Part shown: in pieces, positions 1 through 9,391 of the stretch
Layout: each line of letters starts with the position of its first letter
Numbering within the stretch: the first letter of the stretch is position 1
Assembly: GCF_002113375.1 (NCBI RefSeq)
Contig: NZ_NEHO01000002.1
Location: 434,001 to 498,000 of the forward strand
Direction of reading: 5' to 3'
Length of the DNA: 64,000 nucleotides
Source of the DNA: Pseudomonas sp. R37(2017)
GTDB lineage: Bacteria > Pseudomonadota > Gammaproteobacteria > Pseudomonadales > Pseudomonadaceae
Position numbers and translations under genes: made by a program
Notes under the pieces: model-generated
The model's input: the letters and a program-made list of their open reading frames with translations, nothing else
The model's database searches: none
What the model was told of the DNA's origin: nothing

Positions 1-1305
1 GCGGGTGAAATACAGCCTGGCGGCTTTCTGGATGTCTTCGGGGGTAACGCTTTCCAGGTCGGCCAGTTCTGTGTCCATCAGTTTCCATGACAGGCCGACG
101 GTTTCCAGTTGGCCGATGGCAGTGGCCTGGCTGGTGATCGAGTCGCGCTCGAAGACCAGGCCGGCGATGACTTGCGCGCGCACCCGTTGCAGTTCCTCGG
201 CGGTAGGTGCCGTGGTTTTCAACTGGTCGAGCAGCTTCCACAAGCCGGCTTGCGCCTGGGCGATGGTCTTGTGTTTCTGCGAGTTTGGCGATGCCGACAG
301 GGTGAAAAGACTGTCGCCTCGGGTGTAGGCGTCGTAACTCGATGAGCCGCCGGACACCAGTTCTTCTCCACGCTCCAGTTGTGTCGGGATGCGTCCGCTG
401 TAGCCACCGTCGAGCAGCGCCGAGATCAGCCGCAGGGCATTGACCAGACGCTTGTCGTCGGCGGTGGCAATGCTCGGCACGTTGAAGGCCAGCATCAGGC
501 TGGGCAATTGGGTCTGCACATGCAGGGTGATCTGACGCTCGCCCGGCTCGGCCAGTTCCAGCGGTTTTTTCGCGGCTGGTACATCACGCCTGGCGATCGG
601 GCCGAAATAGCGTTGGGCCAGGGTTTTGACTTCGTCCGGGGTGACATCGCCAACCACCACCAGCGTGGCGTTGTTGGGCACGTACCAGGTCTGGTACCAG
701 TGACGCAGCTCTTCGACTTTCATCCGCTCAAGGTCGGCCATCCAGCCGATGGTCGGCGTGTGGTAGCCGCTGGCCGGGTAGGCCATGGCCTTGAAACGCT
801 CGTAGGCCTTGGACATCGGCTTGTCGTCGGTGCGCAGGCGACGTTCTTCCTTGATGACTTCGATTTCCCTGGCGAACTCATCGGGTGGCAGGCGCAAGCT
901 GGCCATGCGGTCGGCTTCCAGTTCGAAGGCTACGCCCAGGCGATCCCTGGCCAGCACCTGGTAATAGGCGGTGAAGTCGTCGCTGGTGAATGCATTCTCT
1001 TCAGCGCCAAGATCGCGCAGGATCAGCGAGGCTTCGCCGGGGCCTACCTTCTCGCTGCCCTTGAACATCATGTGTTCCAGGGCGTGGGACAGACCGGTAT
1101 TGCCCGGCGTCTCGTAGCTGGAGCCGACCTTGTACCAGACCTGGGAAACCACCACGGGTGCACGGTGGTCTTCACGCACGATAACCTTCAGACCATTGTC
1201 GAGGGTGAATTCATGGGTGGGTTGCGGGTCGGCGGCAAGAACGTAAAGGGGCAGGCAAACCATGCTGAGCAGCAGGCCTGCGGCGCGGCGGGCAAGAGCA
1301 TTCAT
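1..1305 (-). CDS. M16-family zinc metallopeptidase, 3' end beyond window
   Basis: Only the first 435 codons are in the window; the C-terminus lies to the left. Reading leftward from the ATG at 1305, the protein opens with a signal-like segment (about residues 1-25, Leu/Ala/Val rich, ending YVLAAD). It then shows the inverted zinc motif of M16 (pitrilysin/insulinase) peptidases, H74-A-L-E77-H78. M16 enzymes cleave peptides with a zinc ion held by the two His of HxxEH and a downstream Glu; this one would act in the periplasm. Divergence from ftsY is the usual arrangement in Pseudomonas, where two M16 genes often follow one another, so a second may lie just outside. The family is clear; the substrate is unknown. 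Confidence 0.9.
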   Translation of the reverse strand, partial: MNALARRAAGLLLSMVCLPLYVLAADPQPTHEFTLDNGLKVIVREDHRAPVVVSQVWYKVGSSYETPGNTGLSHALEHMMFKGSEKVGPGEASLILRDLGAEENAFTSDDFTAYYQVLARDRLGVAFELEADRMASLRLPPDEFAREIEVIKEERRLRTDDKPMSKAYERFKAMAYPASGYHTPTIGWMADLERMKVEELRHWYQTWYVPNNATLVVVGDVTPDEVKTLAQRYFGPIARRDVPAAKKPLELAEPGERQITLHVQTQLPSLMLAFNVPSIATADDKRLVNALRLISALLDGGYSGRIPTQLERGEELVSGGSSSYDAYTRGDSLFTLSASPNSQKHKTIAQAQAGLWKLLDQLKTTAPTAEELQRVRAQVIAGLVFERDSITSQATAIGQLETVGLSWKLMDTELADLESVTPEDIQKAARLYFTR

Positions 1306-1648
1306 TCGTTTTCAAACCTTTGGGGCTGCCCGCTTGTTCTTAGCGTCAGCGGGCGAGAGGGTGCTAGGATACTGATCCGTTTTACTGGCGGCCACGCCTA
1401 TCAGGCCTTTGACTGGCCTGCGGGTTGCCTGGGTTACCGGCGGAAACTTTGAGTTTGTCAGCTAAACTCTGCGTTTTCGCCGACGATGCCGTTCCAGTCC
1501 TTCGTATTAGTCGACCTTTGAGGCGCCGTTGGCTCCTCGACAAAATGTTGCGCGTGAACAAGCTGGGTCAATCGCAGTCTGTTCTGCATCGAATATTTAT
1601 TTGCCGGGGCGCCATTGGCGCGTCGCTACCGTGAGATAGCCGTCCCCC
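1306..1648. other. Intergenic region between divergent M16 peptidase and ftsY
   Basis: About 340 bp with no credible gene. It must hold the start signals for both divergent genes. I could not pick out a convincing -35/-10 pair on either strand, and there is no REP-type palindrome here, unlike most other gaps in the window. Confidence 0.5.
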
Positions 1649-3085
1649 ATGTTTGGTTCCAACGACGACAAGAAGACCCCAGCTGCGGCTGGCGAGAAAA
1701 AAAGCCTGTTCGGATGGCTGCGCAAAAAGCCGCAGGAACCCGTCGTCGAACAGCCACAAGCCATTCCTGAGCCGGCACCTGTCGCGGCTCCGGTAATAGA
1801 AGAACCGCCCGCGCCGGTGGTCTTGCCGATTGCCGAGCCGGTCAGCGAAACCATCGACCAGCCGCGGGCCACCGCTGCCGCGCCATGGCTGACCCTGCCG
1901 GTGGCGGAAGAACCGGTGGCATTGGTCGAGAATGACCTGGCCCCTCACGTGACCCCGCCGATTCCGGCCCCTGTTCATGCGCCAGTGGTCGAGCCGGTGG
2001 TGGCGCCAGTCGTTGTGGCTGAGCCTGCACCGGTTGTTACCGAACCAGTGGTCCCGCCCGTTGTAGCGCCGGTAGCCCCGATTGTTGCTGCACCTGCTTC
2101 CGTGCCTGCTCCCGTCGAAACTCCGGTCGAGCCGGTACGCACCGAGGAAACCAAAGCCGGTTTCTTCGCCCGCCTCAAGCAGGGCCTGTCCAAGACCAGC
2201 GCCAGTATCGGCGAAGGCATGGCCAGCCTGTTCCTGGGCAGGAAGGCCATCGATGACGAACTGCTTGAAGACCTCGAAACCCGTCTACTGACCGCCGACG
2301 TTGGTGTCGAAGCCACTTCGGTGATCATTCAGCGTTTGACGCAGAAGGTCGCGCGCAAAGAGCTGGCCGACTCCGATGCCCTGTACAAATCCCTGCAGGC
2401 CGAATTGGCCGCCATGCTCAAGCCTGTCGAGCAGCCGCTGAAAATCACGTCGCAGAACAAGCCGTTCGTGATTCTGGTGGTCGGCGTCAACGGCGCCGGC
2501 AAGACCACCACCATCGGCAAGCTGGCGAAGAAGCTGCAGCTGGAGGGCAAGAAAGTCATGCTCGCCGCCGGCGACACCTTCCGCGCGGCGGCGGTGGAGC
2601 AGTTGCAGGTCTGGGGCGAGCGCAACAAGATTCCGGTGATCGCGCAGCACACAGGCGCCGACTCGGCGTCGGTGATCTTCGATGCCGTGCAGGCCGCCAA
2701 GGCCCGTGGCATCGACGTGCTGATCGCCGACACCGCCGGTCGCCTGCACACCAAAGACAACCTGATGGAAGAGCTGAAAAAGGTTCGCCGCGTGATCGGC
2801 AAGCTCGACGTCGAGGCTCCTCACGAAGTGCTGTTGGTGCTGGACGCCGGCACCGGCCAGAACGCCATCAACCAGGCCAAGCAATTCAATCAGACCGTCG
2901 AGCTGACGGGCCTGGCGCTGACCAAGCTCGACGGCACCGCGAAAGGCGGGGTGATTTTCGCCCTGGCCAAGCAATTTGGCCTGCCGATCCGCTATATCGG
3001 CGTAGGCGAAGGCATCGACGATTTACGTACCTTTGAAGCAGAACCCTTTGTCCAGGCATTGTTTGCCGAGCGGGAGCGTTCATGA
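1649..3085 (+). CDS. ftsY: Signal recognition particle receptor FtsY
   Basis: FtsY is the SRP receptor GTPase that delivers ribosome-nascent-chain complexes to SecYEG at the inner membrane. The 478-residue protein has a long acidic, Pro/Ala/Val-rich A domain (about residues 30-165), then the N domain and G domain. GTPase motifs are visible: G1 GVNGAGKTT (279-287), the insertion-box motif [11 protein letters not shown] (309-319), G3 DTAGR (361-365) and a TKLDG motif near residue 433. The A domain is mainly repeats of PVV/PAPV, a variable part of the family. The gene overlaps ftsE by 4 bp, indicating translational coupling in an ftsY-ftsE-ftsX operon, the standard gammaproteobacterial order. 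Confidence 0.98.
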   Translation: MFGSNDDKKTPAAAGEKKSLFGWLRKKPQEPVVEQPQAIPEPAPVAAPVIEEPPAPVVLPIAEPVSETIDQPRATAAAPWLTLPVAEEPVALVENDLAPHVTPPIPAPVHAPVVEPVVAPVVVAEPAPVVTEPVVPPVVAPVAPIVAAPASVPAPVETPVEPVRTEETKAGFFARLKQGLSKTSASIGEGMASLFLGRKAIDDELLEDLETRLLTADVGVEATSVIIQRLTQKVARKELADSDALYKSLQAELAAMLKPVEQPLKITSQNKPFVILVVGVNGAGKTTTIGKLAKKLQLEGKKVMLAAGDTFRAAAVEQLQVWGERNKIPVIAQHTGADSASVIFDAVQAAKARGIDVLIADTAGRLHTKDNLMEELKKVRRVIGKLDVEAPHEVLLVLDAGTGQNAINQAKQFNQTVELTGLALTKLDGTAKGGVIFALAKQFGLPIRYIGVGEGIDDLRTFEAEPFVQALFAERERS

Positions 3086-3753
3086 TTCGTTTCGAGCAGG
3101 TCGGTAAGCGCTACCCGAACGGTCACGTCGGCTTGCATGAGCTGAGCTTTCGAGTCCGTCGTGGCGAGTTTCTGTTTGTCACCGGCCATTCCGGCGCCGG
3201 CAAAAGTACCCTGTTGCGGCTGCTGCTGGCCATGGAGCGCCCCACCAGCGGCAAGTTGCTGCTCGCCGGGCAAGACCTGAGCACCATCAGCAACGCACAG
3301 ATTCCTTTCCTGCGTCGGCAGATCGGTGTGGTGTTCCAGAATCACCAGTTGCTGTTCGATCGCACGGTGTTCAACAACGTCGCGTTGCCTCTGCAGATCC
3401 TGGGGTTGTCCAAGGCCGAGATCGCCAAGCGCGTGGACTCGGCACTGGAGCGTGTGGCGCTGTCGGATAAAGCCGATCTGTACCCGGGCGACCTTTCCAC
3501 CGGTCAGCAACAGCGTGTCGGCATCGCCCGCGCCATCGTCCATCGCCCGGCCTTGCTGCTGGCGGATGAACCCACCGGTAACCTCGACCCGCGTCTGGCC
3601 GCCGAGATCATGGGGGTGTTCGAAGACATCAATCGCCTGGGTACCAGCGTGCTGATCGCCAGTCACGACCTGGCCCTGATCGCCCGCATGCGCCATCGCA
3701 TGCTGACATTGCAACGCGGTCGATTGATCGGTGACGGGGAGGCGACCGTATGA
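3082..3753 (+). CDS. ftsE: Cell division ATP-binding protein FtsE
   Basis: FtsE is the ATPase subunit of the FtsEX complex, which transmits ATP hydrolysis across the inner membrane to activate septal peptidoglycan hydrolases at the divisome. The 223-residue protein is a full ABC domain: Walker [10 protein letters not shown] (35-43), an ABC signature here reading LSTGQQQ (138-144), Walker B LLLADEP (158-164) and a downstream switch His in ASHD. The Thr in LSTGQ instead of the commoner LSGGQ is conservative. The start overlaps ftsY by 4 bp (ATGA), and its end overlaps ftsX by 4 bp. Confidence 0.98.
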   Translation: MIRFEQVGKRYPNGHVGLHELSFRVRRGEFLFVTGHSGAGKSTLLRLLLAMERPTSGKLLLAGQDLSTISNAQIPFLRRQIGVVFQNHQLLFDRTVFNNVALPLQILGLSKAEIAKRVDSALERVALSDKADLYPGDLSTGQQQRVGIARAIVHRPALLLADEPTGNLDPRLAAEIMGVFEDINRLGTSVLIASHDLALIARMRHRMLTLQRGRLIGDGEATV

Positions 3754-4772
3754 GTGCAACACGTAGTCCCAAGGTTTCCGAGCGCGTGGCCCCGAAGGCC
3801 GCCGATCCGCAGCCGCAAAAGAAAAAGCACGACGATGACGACGGGCCGGACTTTGCCACGTTGTTCCGCGCCTGGATCGAAAGCCATCGCGCCAGCATGA
3901 TCGACAGCCTGCGCCGCCTGGGCAAGCAGCCCATCGGCAGTTTTTTCACCTGCATGGTGATGGCGGTGGCCCTGAGTTTGCCCATGGGCCTGTCACTTTT
4001 GCTAAGTAATGTCGAGCGATTGGGCGGTTCCTGGCAGCGTGCGGCGCAGATTTCCCTGTATCTGGATCTTGAGGCCAAGCCGGCCGAAGGTGAATCGCTG
4101 CGCGATCAGATCAAGGGCATGCCTGGCGTCGCCGATGCCGAATATGTTGGTCGCGAGCAGGCGCTGGAGGAGTTCCAGCAACAGTCCGGTCTGGGCGAGG
4201 CGCTCAAGGAATTGCCGGAGAACCCGCTGCCGGGCGTGGTCCTGGTGACGCCGACCGAAGTCGACAAGCCAGCTCTTGAAGCATTAAGACAAAAACTATC
4301 CGAGCTGCCCAAGGTACAGCAGGCGCAACTTGATCTAGTCTGGGTCGAGCGTCTGGCAGCCATTCTCAAGCTGGGTGACCGCTTTGTCTTCGGTCTGACC
4401 GTGCTTCTGGTTTCTGCATTACTTTTGGTGATAGGCAATACCATTCGTCTTCATATTGAAAACCGCCGCACAGAGATAGAAGTGATTAAACTGGTCGGCG
4501 GCACTGACAGCTATGTGCGCAGGCCCTTTCTATATATGGGTGCGCTTTATGGCTTCGGTGCGGGGATTCTGTCCTGGGGCGTGCTTGCGTTTGGTCTTGA
4601 TTGGCTGAACGACGCGGTGGTAGGGCTGGCCGGTTTGTACGGCAGTGATTTTGCGCTGGCCGGAGTGCCAGTTGCCGACGGTCTGTCTCTCTTGCTTGGC
4701 GCGGTGCTGTTGGGGTATATCGGTGCATGGATTGCAGTCGCACGCCACCTGAGGGAGCTTGCGCCTAAGTAG
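3750..4772 (+). CDS. ftsX: Cell division permease FtsX
   Basis: FtsX is the membrane partner of FtsE. The 340-residue protein has a charged cytoplasmic N-terminus (residues 1-60, with a KKK-H-DDDD stretch). TM1 lies at about 65-85, a large periplasmic loop at about 90-205 (the part that contacts the amidase activator in the family), and three more membrane segments fill the C-terminal third. The long hydrophilic N-terminus is common in Pseudomonas FtsX. It overlaps ftsE by 4 bp and is followed by rpoH after about 120 bp, the canonical ftsYEX-rpoH order. Confidence 0.97.
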   Translation: MSATRSPKVSERVAPKAADPQPQKKKHDDDDGPDFATLFRAWIESHRASMIDSLRRLGKQPIGSFFTCMVMAVALSLPMGLSLLLSNVERLGGSWQRAAQISLYLDLEAKPAEGESLRDQIKGMPGVADAEYVGREQALEEFQQQSGLGEALKELPENPLPGVVLVTPTEVDKPALEALRQKLSELPKVQQAQLDLVWVERLAAILKLGDRFVFGLTVLLVSALLLVIGNTIRLHIENRRTEIEVIKLVGGTDSYVRRPFLYMGALYGFGAGILSWGVLAFGLDWLNDAVVGLAGLYGSDFALAGVPVADGLSLLLGAVLLGYIGAWIAVARHLRELAPK

Positions 4773-4892
4773 TATCATTTTGCTCGTATTGACCTTTCAG
4801 CGTTTTTGGGTTTTAGGGAACTTGTCTTTCGGTTTCCGGTCAATTTTCGCAGTGCTGAACTGCACGAGTTTGTAAGTCGGAGGTTTTTTCGT

Positions 4893-5747
4893 ATGACCAA
4901 TTCTTTGCAACCTGCATATGCGCTGGTCCCGGGTGCGAACCTGGAGGCCTATGTGCACACCGTCAACAGCATTCCATTGCTGTCGCCGGAGCAGGAGCGT
5001 GAACTGGCCGAGAGTCTCTATTATGAGCAGGATCTGGGGGCGGCTCGGCAGATGGTGCTCGCCCACCTGCGTTTTGTCGTACATATCGCCCGTAGCTATT
5101 CCGGCTACGGCCTGGCCCAGGCTGACCTGATCCAGGAAGGCAACGTCGGCTTGATGAAGGCCGTGAAACGTTTCAACCCGGAAATGGGCGTGCGCCTGGT
5201 GTCCTTTGCCGTGCACTGGATCAAGGCGGAAATCCACGAGTTCATCCTGCGCAACTGGCGCATTGTGAAAGTCGCGACCACCAAGGCCCAGCGCAAGTTG
5301 TTCTTCAACCTGCGCAGCCAGAAGAAACGCCTGGCCTGGCTGAACAACGAGGAAGTCCACCGTGTGGCGGAAAGCCTGGGTGTGGAGCCGCGGGAAGTGC
5401 GCGAGATGGAAAGCCGCCTGACCGGCCATGACATGGCCTTCGACCCGGCTGCCGAAGCGGACGACGACAGTGCTTTCCAGTCGCCGGCCAACTATCTGGA
5501 AGACCATCGGTACGACCCGGCCCGTCAACTGGAAGACGCCGACTGGAGCGACAACTCCAACCACAACCTGCACGAAGCGCTGGAAGTGCTGGACGATCGC
5601 AGTCGTGACATCCTCTACCAGCGCTGGCTGGCGGAAGAAAAAGCCACGCTGCACGACCTGGCGCAGAAGTACAACGTGTCGGCAGAGCGTATTCGCCAGC
5701 TCGAGAAGAGCGCGATGAACAAGCTCAAGTTGTCGATCGCCGCATAA
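4893..5747 (+). CDS. rpoH: RNA polymerase sigma-32 factor RpoH
   Basis: RpoH directs RNA polymerase to heat-shock promoters. From the ATG at 4893, preceded by a CGGAGG Shine-Dalgarno, the protein is 284 residues, the usual size. It contains region 2 (core binding and -10 recognition, about 50-120), the diagnostic RpoH box QRKLFFNLR (133-141) and a C-terminal region 4 helix-turn-helix ([16 protein letters not shown]). The open frame extends upstream to 4806 but that stretch has no family similarity, so the later start is used. The roughly 120-bp leader after ftsX probably holds its own promoters and any thermosensitive mRNA structure; I could not define these. Confidence 0.97.
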   Translation: MTNSLQPAYALVPGANLEAYVHTVNSIPLLSPEQERELAESLYYEQDLGAARQMVLAHLRFVVHIARSYSGYGLAQADLIQEGNVGLMKAVKRFNPEMGVRLVSFAVHWIKAEIHEFILRNWRIVKVATTKAQRKLFFNLRSQKKRLAWLNNEEVHRVAESLGVEPREVREMESRLTGHDMAFDPAAEADDDSAFQSPANYLEDHRYDPARQLEDADWSDNSNHNLHEALEVLDDRSRDILYQRWLAEEKATLHDLAQKYNVSAERIRQLEKSAMNKLKLSIAA

Positions 5748-5763
5748 CTGGCGAGCAGGCATC

Positions 5764-5855
5764 CTGTGGGAGCGAGCCTGCTCGCGATGAGGCCCGAATA
5801 TTCAACATCTGAGTTGACTGTCAGGCCGTCATCGCGAGCAGGCTCGCTCCCACAG
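5764..5855. repeat. REPIN (paired REP, TGTGGGAGC type)
   Basis: Two inverted REP sequences, CTGTGGGAGCGAGCCTGC... and its mirror ending ...GCTCCCACAG, enclose about 45 bp. Each arm can form its own hairpin and the whole unit folds into a long cruciform. It lies between the convergent 3' ends of rpoH and mtgA. Confidence 0.92.
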
Positions 5856-5887
5856 TGTTTTTTGGTGTTCTTCAAAAACGAGGTTGG

Positions 5888-6610
5888 CTATTGCGACCAA
5901 GGCGCCCTGCGCGATTCGTTAAGCTCGACCAGATAGCTGTCCCCGCCCAACTGACTCATCTGTTGCCGAATCCACCCCGCCCGACGCGAAACGTAGGAAG
6001 TCGGATGGCTGGCGCTCCAGACCCGCGGGTTGGGTAGTACGGCGGCCAACAGGCTCGATTGCTGGCGACTGAGGTTCTTGGCGCTCACACCAAAATGATG
6101 CCGGGCCGCCGCTTCGGCGCCAAACACGCCGTCATCCCACTCGACGCTGTTGAGGTACACCTCAAGAATCCGCTCCTTGGGCCAGAGCACCTCAATCAGC
6201 GCGGTAAACCAGGCCTCCAGGCCTTTGCGCAGCCAGCTGCGGCCGGACCACAGGAACAGGTTTTTCGAGACCTGTTGGCTCAGGGTGCTGGCGCCACGGA
6301 TCGAGCCGCCGCGCTCGTTATGGGCAAATGCCGCCTGAATCGCGCCGATATCGAAGCCCCAGTGCTCCGGGAATTTCTGATCTTCCCCGGCAATCACCGC
6401 GACTTTCAGGTCGTCCGAGATCTCGTCCCAGGGTTTCCAGGACCGTTGCAGGTCAATGGGTTCGCCATCGAACCAGGATTCGATCTTGCGCTCGACCATC
6501 AGCGCCGTCCCCGGTGGCGGCACCACGCGAAAGATCAGCACCAGCAATACGCTGCCAGCCATGAACCAGAGCACGGCCTTGGAGAAATGACGGAAATAGA
6601 TACGCAGCAT
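5888..6610 (-). CDS. mtgA: Monofunctional biosynthetic peptidoglycan transglycosylase
   Basis: MtgA polymerises lipid II into glycan strands without a transpeptidase domain. The 240-residue protein has one N-terminal membrane anchor (about 11-30) and a GT51 domain. The catalytic Glu lies in GEDQKF (E76), followed by the conserved GASTLSQQVSKNLFL (107-121) and, after it, RKGLEAW and KERILEVYLN motifs. Its length fits the family. It is transcribed toward rpoH and meets it tail to tail at a REPIN; nothing suggests an operon partner. Confidence 0.96.
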   Translation of the reverse strand: MLRIYFRHFSKAVLWFMAGSVLLVLIFRVVPPPGTALMVERKIESWFDGEPIDLQRSWKPWDEISDDLKVAVIAGEDQKFPEHWGFDIGAIQAAFAHNERGGSIRGASTLSQQVSKNLFLWSGRSWLRKGLEAWFTALIEVLWPKERILEVYLNSVEWDDGVFGAEAAARHHFGVSAKNLSRQQSSLLAAVLPNPRVWSASHPTSYVSRRAGWIRQQMSQLGGDSYLVELNESRRAPWSQ

Positions 6611-6684
6611 AGAGATGGCTTGGCCGAACCCGTTGAGCGGGCCATTATACAGACCCTTTGGATCGAAACTGACTGGAGTTCCGC

Positions 6685-7065
6685 ATGCTGCGTGGCTTTC
6701 TGATGCTGGCCGCTTTTTTCGGCTTCACCGGTGTCGGCCTTGGGGCATTTGCCGCCCACGGCCTGAAAAACCGTCTGAGCGCCGAGTACCTGGCGATCTT
6801 CCATACCGGCGTCACCTATCAACTGGTGCACACTCTGGCGTTGCTGGGTGTCGCGTTACTGGCCGCGCAAATTCCCGGTCGTCTCGTGACCTGGGCTGGC
6901 GCATCGTTTGTCATCGGTATCCTGTTGTTTTCCGGCAGTCTGTATGTGCTCACGCTGACCGGCGTCAGCAAGCTTGGCATCGTCACGCCATTTGGTGGTC
7001 TTGCGTTCCTGGTGGGCTGGCTCTGCCTTGGAGTCGCCGCCTGGCGCTTGCAGCTGACCGCTTGA
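6685..7065 (+). CDS. DUF423 family small membrane protein
   Basis: This 126-residue protein has four hydrophobic segments and the N-terminal pattern GVGLGAFAAHGLK, characteristic of the DUF423 (YgdD-type) inner membrane family. Its biochemical role is unknown. It sits between mtgA (divergent, 74 bp apart) and thiS (downstream, 71 bp apart) with no functional link I can see. Confidence 0.88.
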   Translation: MLRGFLMLAAFFGFTGVGLGAFAAHGLKNRLSAEYLAIFHTGVTYQLVHTLALLGVALLAAQIPGRLVTWAGASFVIGILLFSGSLYVLTLTGVSKLGIVTPFGGLAFLVGWLCLGVAAWRLQLTA

Positions 7066-7136
7066 CGCTTGTTGCTGACCTTTAGGTCATGATCGGGCTA
7101 GAATGCCTGCCCCTAAAAATGATGGCGGCATCCGGC

Positions 7137-7337
7137 ATGCGCATTCAGTTGAACGGCGAATCCTTTGAACTGCCCGACGGTGAAACCGTTGCGGCCCTGA
7201 TCACCCGTCTGGACTTGGCCGGACGCCGGGTGGCAGTCGAACTCAACTTGGATATCGTCCCGCGCAGCCAGCATGCAGACACCACGCTGAACGACGGCGA
7301 CAGCGTCGAAGTGGTGCACGCCATCGGCGGCGGCTGA
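7137..7337 (+). CDS. thiS: Sulfur carrier protein ThiS
   Basis: ThiS is a ubiquitin-fold carrier whose C-terminal Gly is adenylated and converted to a thiocarboxylate, donating sulfur to the thiazole ring of thiamin. The 66-residue product starts MRIQLNGE and ends in GGG, as needed for activation. An in-frame start is possible upstream (around 7089), but the ATG at 7137 gives the usual family length. It lies directly before thiG, its partner enzyme. I saw no TPP riboswitch in the short leader. Confidence 0.95.
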   Translation: MRIQLNGESFELPDGETVAALITRLDLAGRRVAVELNLDIVPRSQHADTTLNDGDSVEVVHAIGGG

Positions 7338-7397
7338 CAGCCTCGGCCGAGTGACCACAGCATTCTGCAAGTACCTCACCCCTACAGAGGATTTCCC

Positions 7398-8192
7398 ATG
7401 AGCATCGTTCGCAGCGACAAGCCTTTCGTCCTGGCCGGTCGTACTTACCAGTCGCGTTTGCTGGTCGGTACCGGCAAGTACCGTGACATGGAAGAAACCC
7501 GCCTGGCCATCGAAGCCTCGGGTGCCGAGATCGTCACTTTCGCCGTGCGCCGCACCAACCTTGGCCAGATCGAGGGCGAGCCGAACCTGCTCGAAGTGCT
7601 GTCGCCGGATCGCTACACCTTCCTGCCGAACACCGCGGGTTGCTACGACGCAGCCGAAGCCGTGCGCACCTGCCGCCTGGCTCGTGAGCTGCTCGACGGC
7701 CACAACCTGGTGAAGCTGGAAGTTCTGGCTGACCAGAAAACCCTGTTTCCCAACGTGATCGAAACCCTCAAGTCTGCCGAAACGCTGGTCAAGGAAGGTT
7801 TCGACGTGATGGTCTACACCAGTGACGACCCGATCGTCGCCCGGCAACTGGCGGAAATCGGCTGCATCGCGGTGATGCCGCTGGCCGGTCTGATTGGTTC
7901 GGGCCTGGGGATTTGCAACCCGTACAACCTGCAAATCATCCTCGAAGAAGCCAAAATCCCGGTGCTGGTGGATGCCGGTGTCGGTACCGCTTCCGATGCC
8001 ACCATCGCCATGGAGCTGGGGTGTGATGCAGTGCTGATGAACTCGGCCATCGCCCACGCCCAGCAGCCGGTCATGATGGCTGAAGCCATGAAACATGCGA
8101 TCGTCGCGGGCCGCCTGGCTTACCTCGCGGGCCGTATGCCGAAAAAACTCTATGCCAGCGCCTCTTCGCCGCTGGATGGTCTGATCAAGTAA
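7398..8192 (+). CDS. thiG: Thiazole synthase ThiG
   Basis: ThiG condenses deoxyxylulose 5-phosphate, ThiS thiocarboxylate and dehydroglycine to form the thiazole phosphate of thiamin. The 264-residue TIM-barrel protein has the Schiff-base Lys at K106 in LVKLEVL, and the phosphate-binding Gly-rich loops PLAGLIGSG and [10 protein letters not shown]. Start is the ATG at 7398 after an AGAGG-type Shine-Dalgarno. It lies 60 bp downstream of thiS and 9 bp before trmB, so the three are likely one transcript. Confidence 0.98.
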   Translation: MSIVRSDKPFVLAGRTYQSRLLVGTGKYRDMEETRLAIEASGAEIVTFAVRRTNLGQIEGEPNLLEVLSPDRYTFLPNTAGCYDAAEAVRTCRLARELLDGHNLVKLEVLADQKTLFPNVIETLKSAETLVKEGFDVMVYTSDDPIVARQLAEIGCIAVMPLAGLIGSGLGICNPYNLQIILEEAKIPVLVDAGVGTASDATIAMELGCDAVLMNSAIAHAQQPVMMAEAMKHAIVAGRLAYLAGRMPKKLYASASSPLDGLIK

Positions 8193-8201
8193 GAGCCATT
8201 G

Positions 8202-8927
8202 ATGACTGAATCGAACGACACGCCAATCCAGACGGAAGAAGGCGACGAGCGCCAACACCGCCGCATCAAGAGTTTCGTGATGCGCGCCGGGCGCATGACC
8301 GAAGGCCAGCAGCGTGGCCTGGAACAAGGCGCACCGCTATTTGTGCTGCCCTTGGCCGACGCTCCGGTGGATTTCGACCAGGTGTTCGGTCGCTCGGCAC
8401 CGCGCTCGCTGGAAATCGGTTTCGGCATGGGCCATTCGCTGCTGGAAATGGCAGCGGCCGCGCCGGATCAGGATTTCATCGGCGTCGAGGTGCACCGTCC
8501 GGGTGTCGGTGCGCTGCTCAATGGCGTGCTGACCCAGGGTTTGACCAACCTGCGGGTCTACGATTGCGATGCCATCGAAGTGCTCAACCGCTGCGTGGCC
8601 GATAACAGCCTCGATCGCCTGATGCTTTTCTTCCCGGATCCGTGGCACAAGAGTCGTCACCACAAGCGTCGCATCGTTCAGGCGTCTTTCGCTGAGCTGG
8701 TGCGCAGCAAGTTGAAAGTCGGTGGCATTCTGCACATGGCCACCGACTGGGAGCCGTATGCCGAATACATGCTGGAAGTGATGAACGTTGCGCCGGGTTA
8801 TCGCAACCTTGCCGAAGACGGCAAGTGCGTACCACGCCCGGCCGAGCGCCCGATCACCAAGTTCGAACGCCGTGGCGAGCGTCTTGGGCATGGGGTGTGG
8901 GATCTGAAGTTCGAGAAGCAATCCTGA
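8202..8927 (+). CDS. trmB: tRNA (guanine-N7-)-methyltransferase
   Basis: TrmB methylates G46 in the variable loop of tRNA using SAM. The 241-residue protein has the SAM-binding motif [11 protein letters not shown] (about 70-80) and the family motif [15 protein letters not shown], which combines catalytic Asp and RNA-contacting basic residues. A TTG three bases upstream would also be in frame; ATG at 8202 is preferred. It follows thiG by 9 bp, a thiG-trmB linkage seen across Pseudomonas. Confidence 0.97.
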   Translation: MTESNDTPIQTEEGDERQHRRIKSFVMRAGRMTEGQQRGLEQGAPLFVLPLADAPVDFDQVFGRSAPRSLEIGFGMGHSLLEMAAAAPDQDFIGVEVHRPGVGALLNGVLTQGLTNLRVYDCDAIEVLNRCVADNSLDRLMLFFPDPWHKSRHHKRRIVQASFAELVRSKLKVGGILHMATDWEPYAEYMLEVMNVAPGYRNLAEDGKCVPRPAERPITKFERRGERLGHGVWDLKFEKQS

Positions 8928-8944
8928 GCAACACATTGTAAAAA

Positions 8945-9036
8945 CTGTAGGAGCGAGCATGCTCGCGATGGCGGAATGTCAGTCAACATTAATGCCGACT
9001 GACACTCCCTCTTCGCGAGCCTGCTCGCTCCTACAG
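8945..9036. repeat. REPIN (TGTAGGAGC type)
   Basis: Paired inverted REPs, CTGTAGGAGCGAGCATGC on the left and its mirror ending CTCCTACAG on the right. The right arm carries TTCGCGAG where the left reads GCGATG, so the two arms are not perfectly matched at the inner edge. It lies between the convergent trmB and the DUF3392 gene. Confidence 0.9.
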
Positions 9037-9058
9037 TTGTTTTAGGGTGTGGCCGGGA

Positions 9059-9382
9059 TCAGCGGCGGTCAGCCACTACGCCGATCAACACCAGCACCAC
9101 CAACAACACCGGTGCAAGGCTGTAGTTGTTGAACTGGCTCAAGCCGCGCACGACCCATGGCGTGGCATAGATCAGTGCCGCGCCGCTGCCGATCATGCAC
9201 AGCAAGGACATCAGCGGTACGCGCAGGGCACCGGCGATGCTGCCCAGGCGCTGCTCGACCCAGCCTTTGAAATCCGCACCAAACAGCACCAGCAGGCAGC
9301 CCACCAGGGCCAGGGCAATTTCCGAGAGGTTGCTGCGGCTCCAGCGAGACACGGTGGCAAGCAGATCGAGTACCAAATCCAT
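9059..9382 (-). CDS. DUF3392 family membrane protein
   Basis: The 107-residue product has three strongly hydrophobic segments with short polar ends, resembling the DUF3392 family of small inner membrane proteins found next to hemW in pseudomonads. Function is unknown. It lies 9 bp downstream of hemW and is probably the last gene of the metXS-metW-DUF4426-rdgB-hemW transcript. Confidence 0.8.
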   Translation of the reverse strand: MDLVLDLLATVSRWSRSNLSEIALALVGCLLVLFGADFKGWVEQRLGSIAGALRVPLMSLLCMIGSGAALIYATPWVVRGLSQFNNYSLAPVLLVVLVLIGVVADRR

Positions 9383-9391
9383 TCGATTTCC

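Noticed and set aside
7066..7136. Possible TPP riboswitch before thiS
   Set aside because: The leader is only about 70 bp and lacks the conserved CTGAGA and ACCTGA-type blocks expected of a TPP aptamer.
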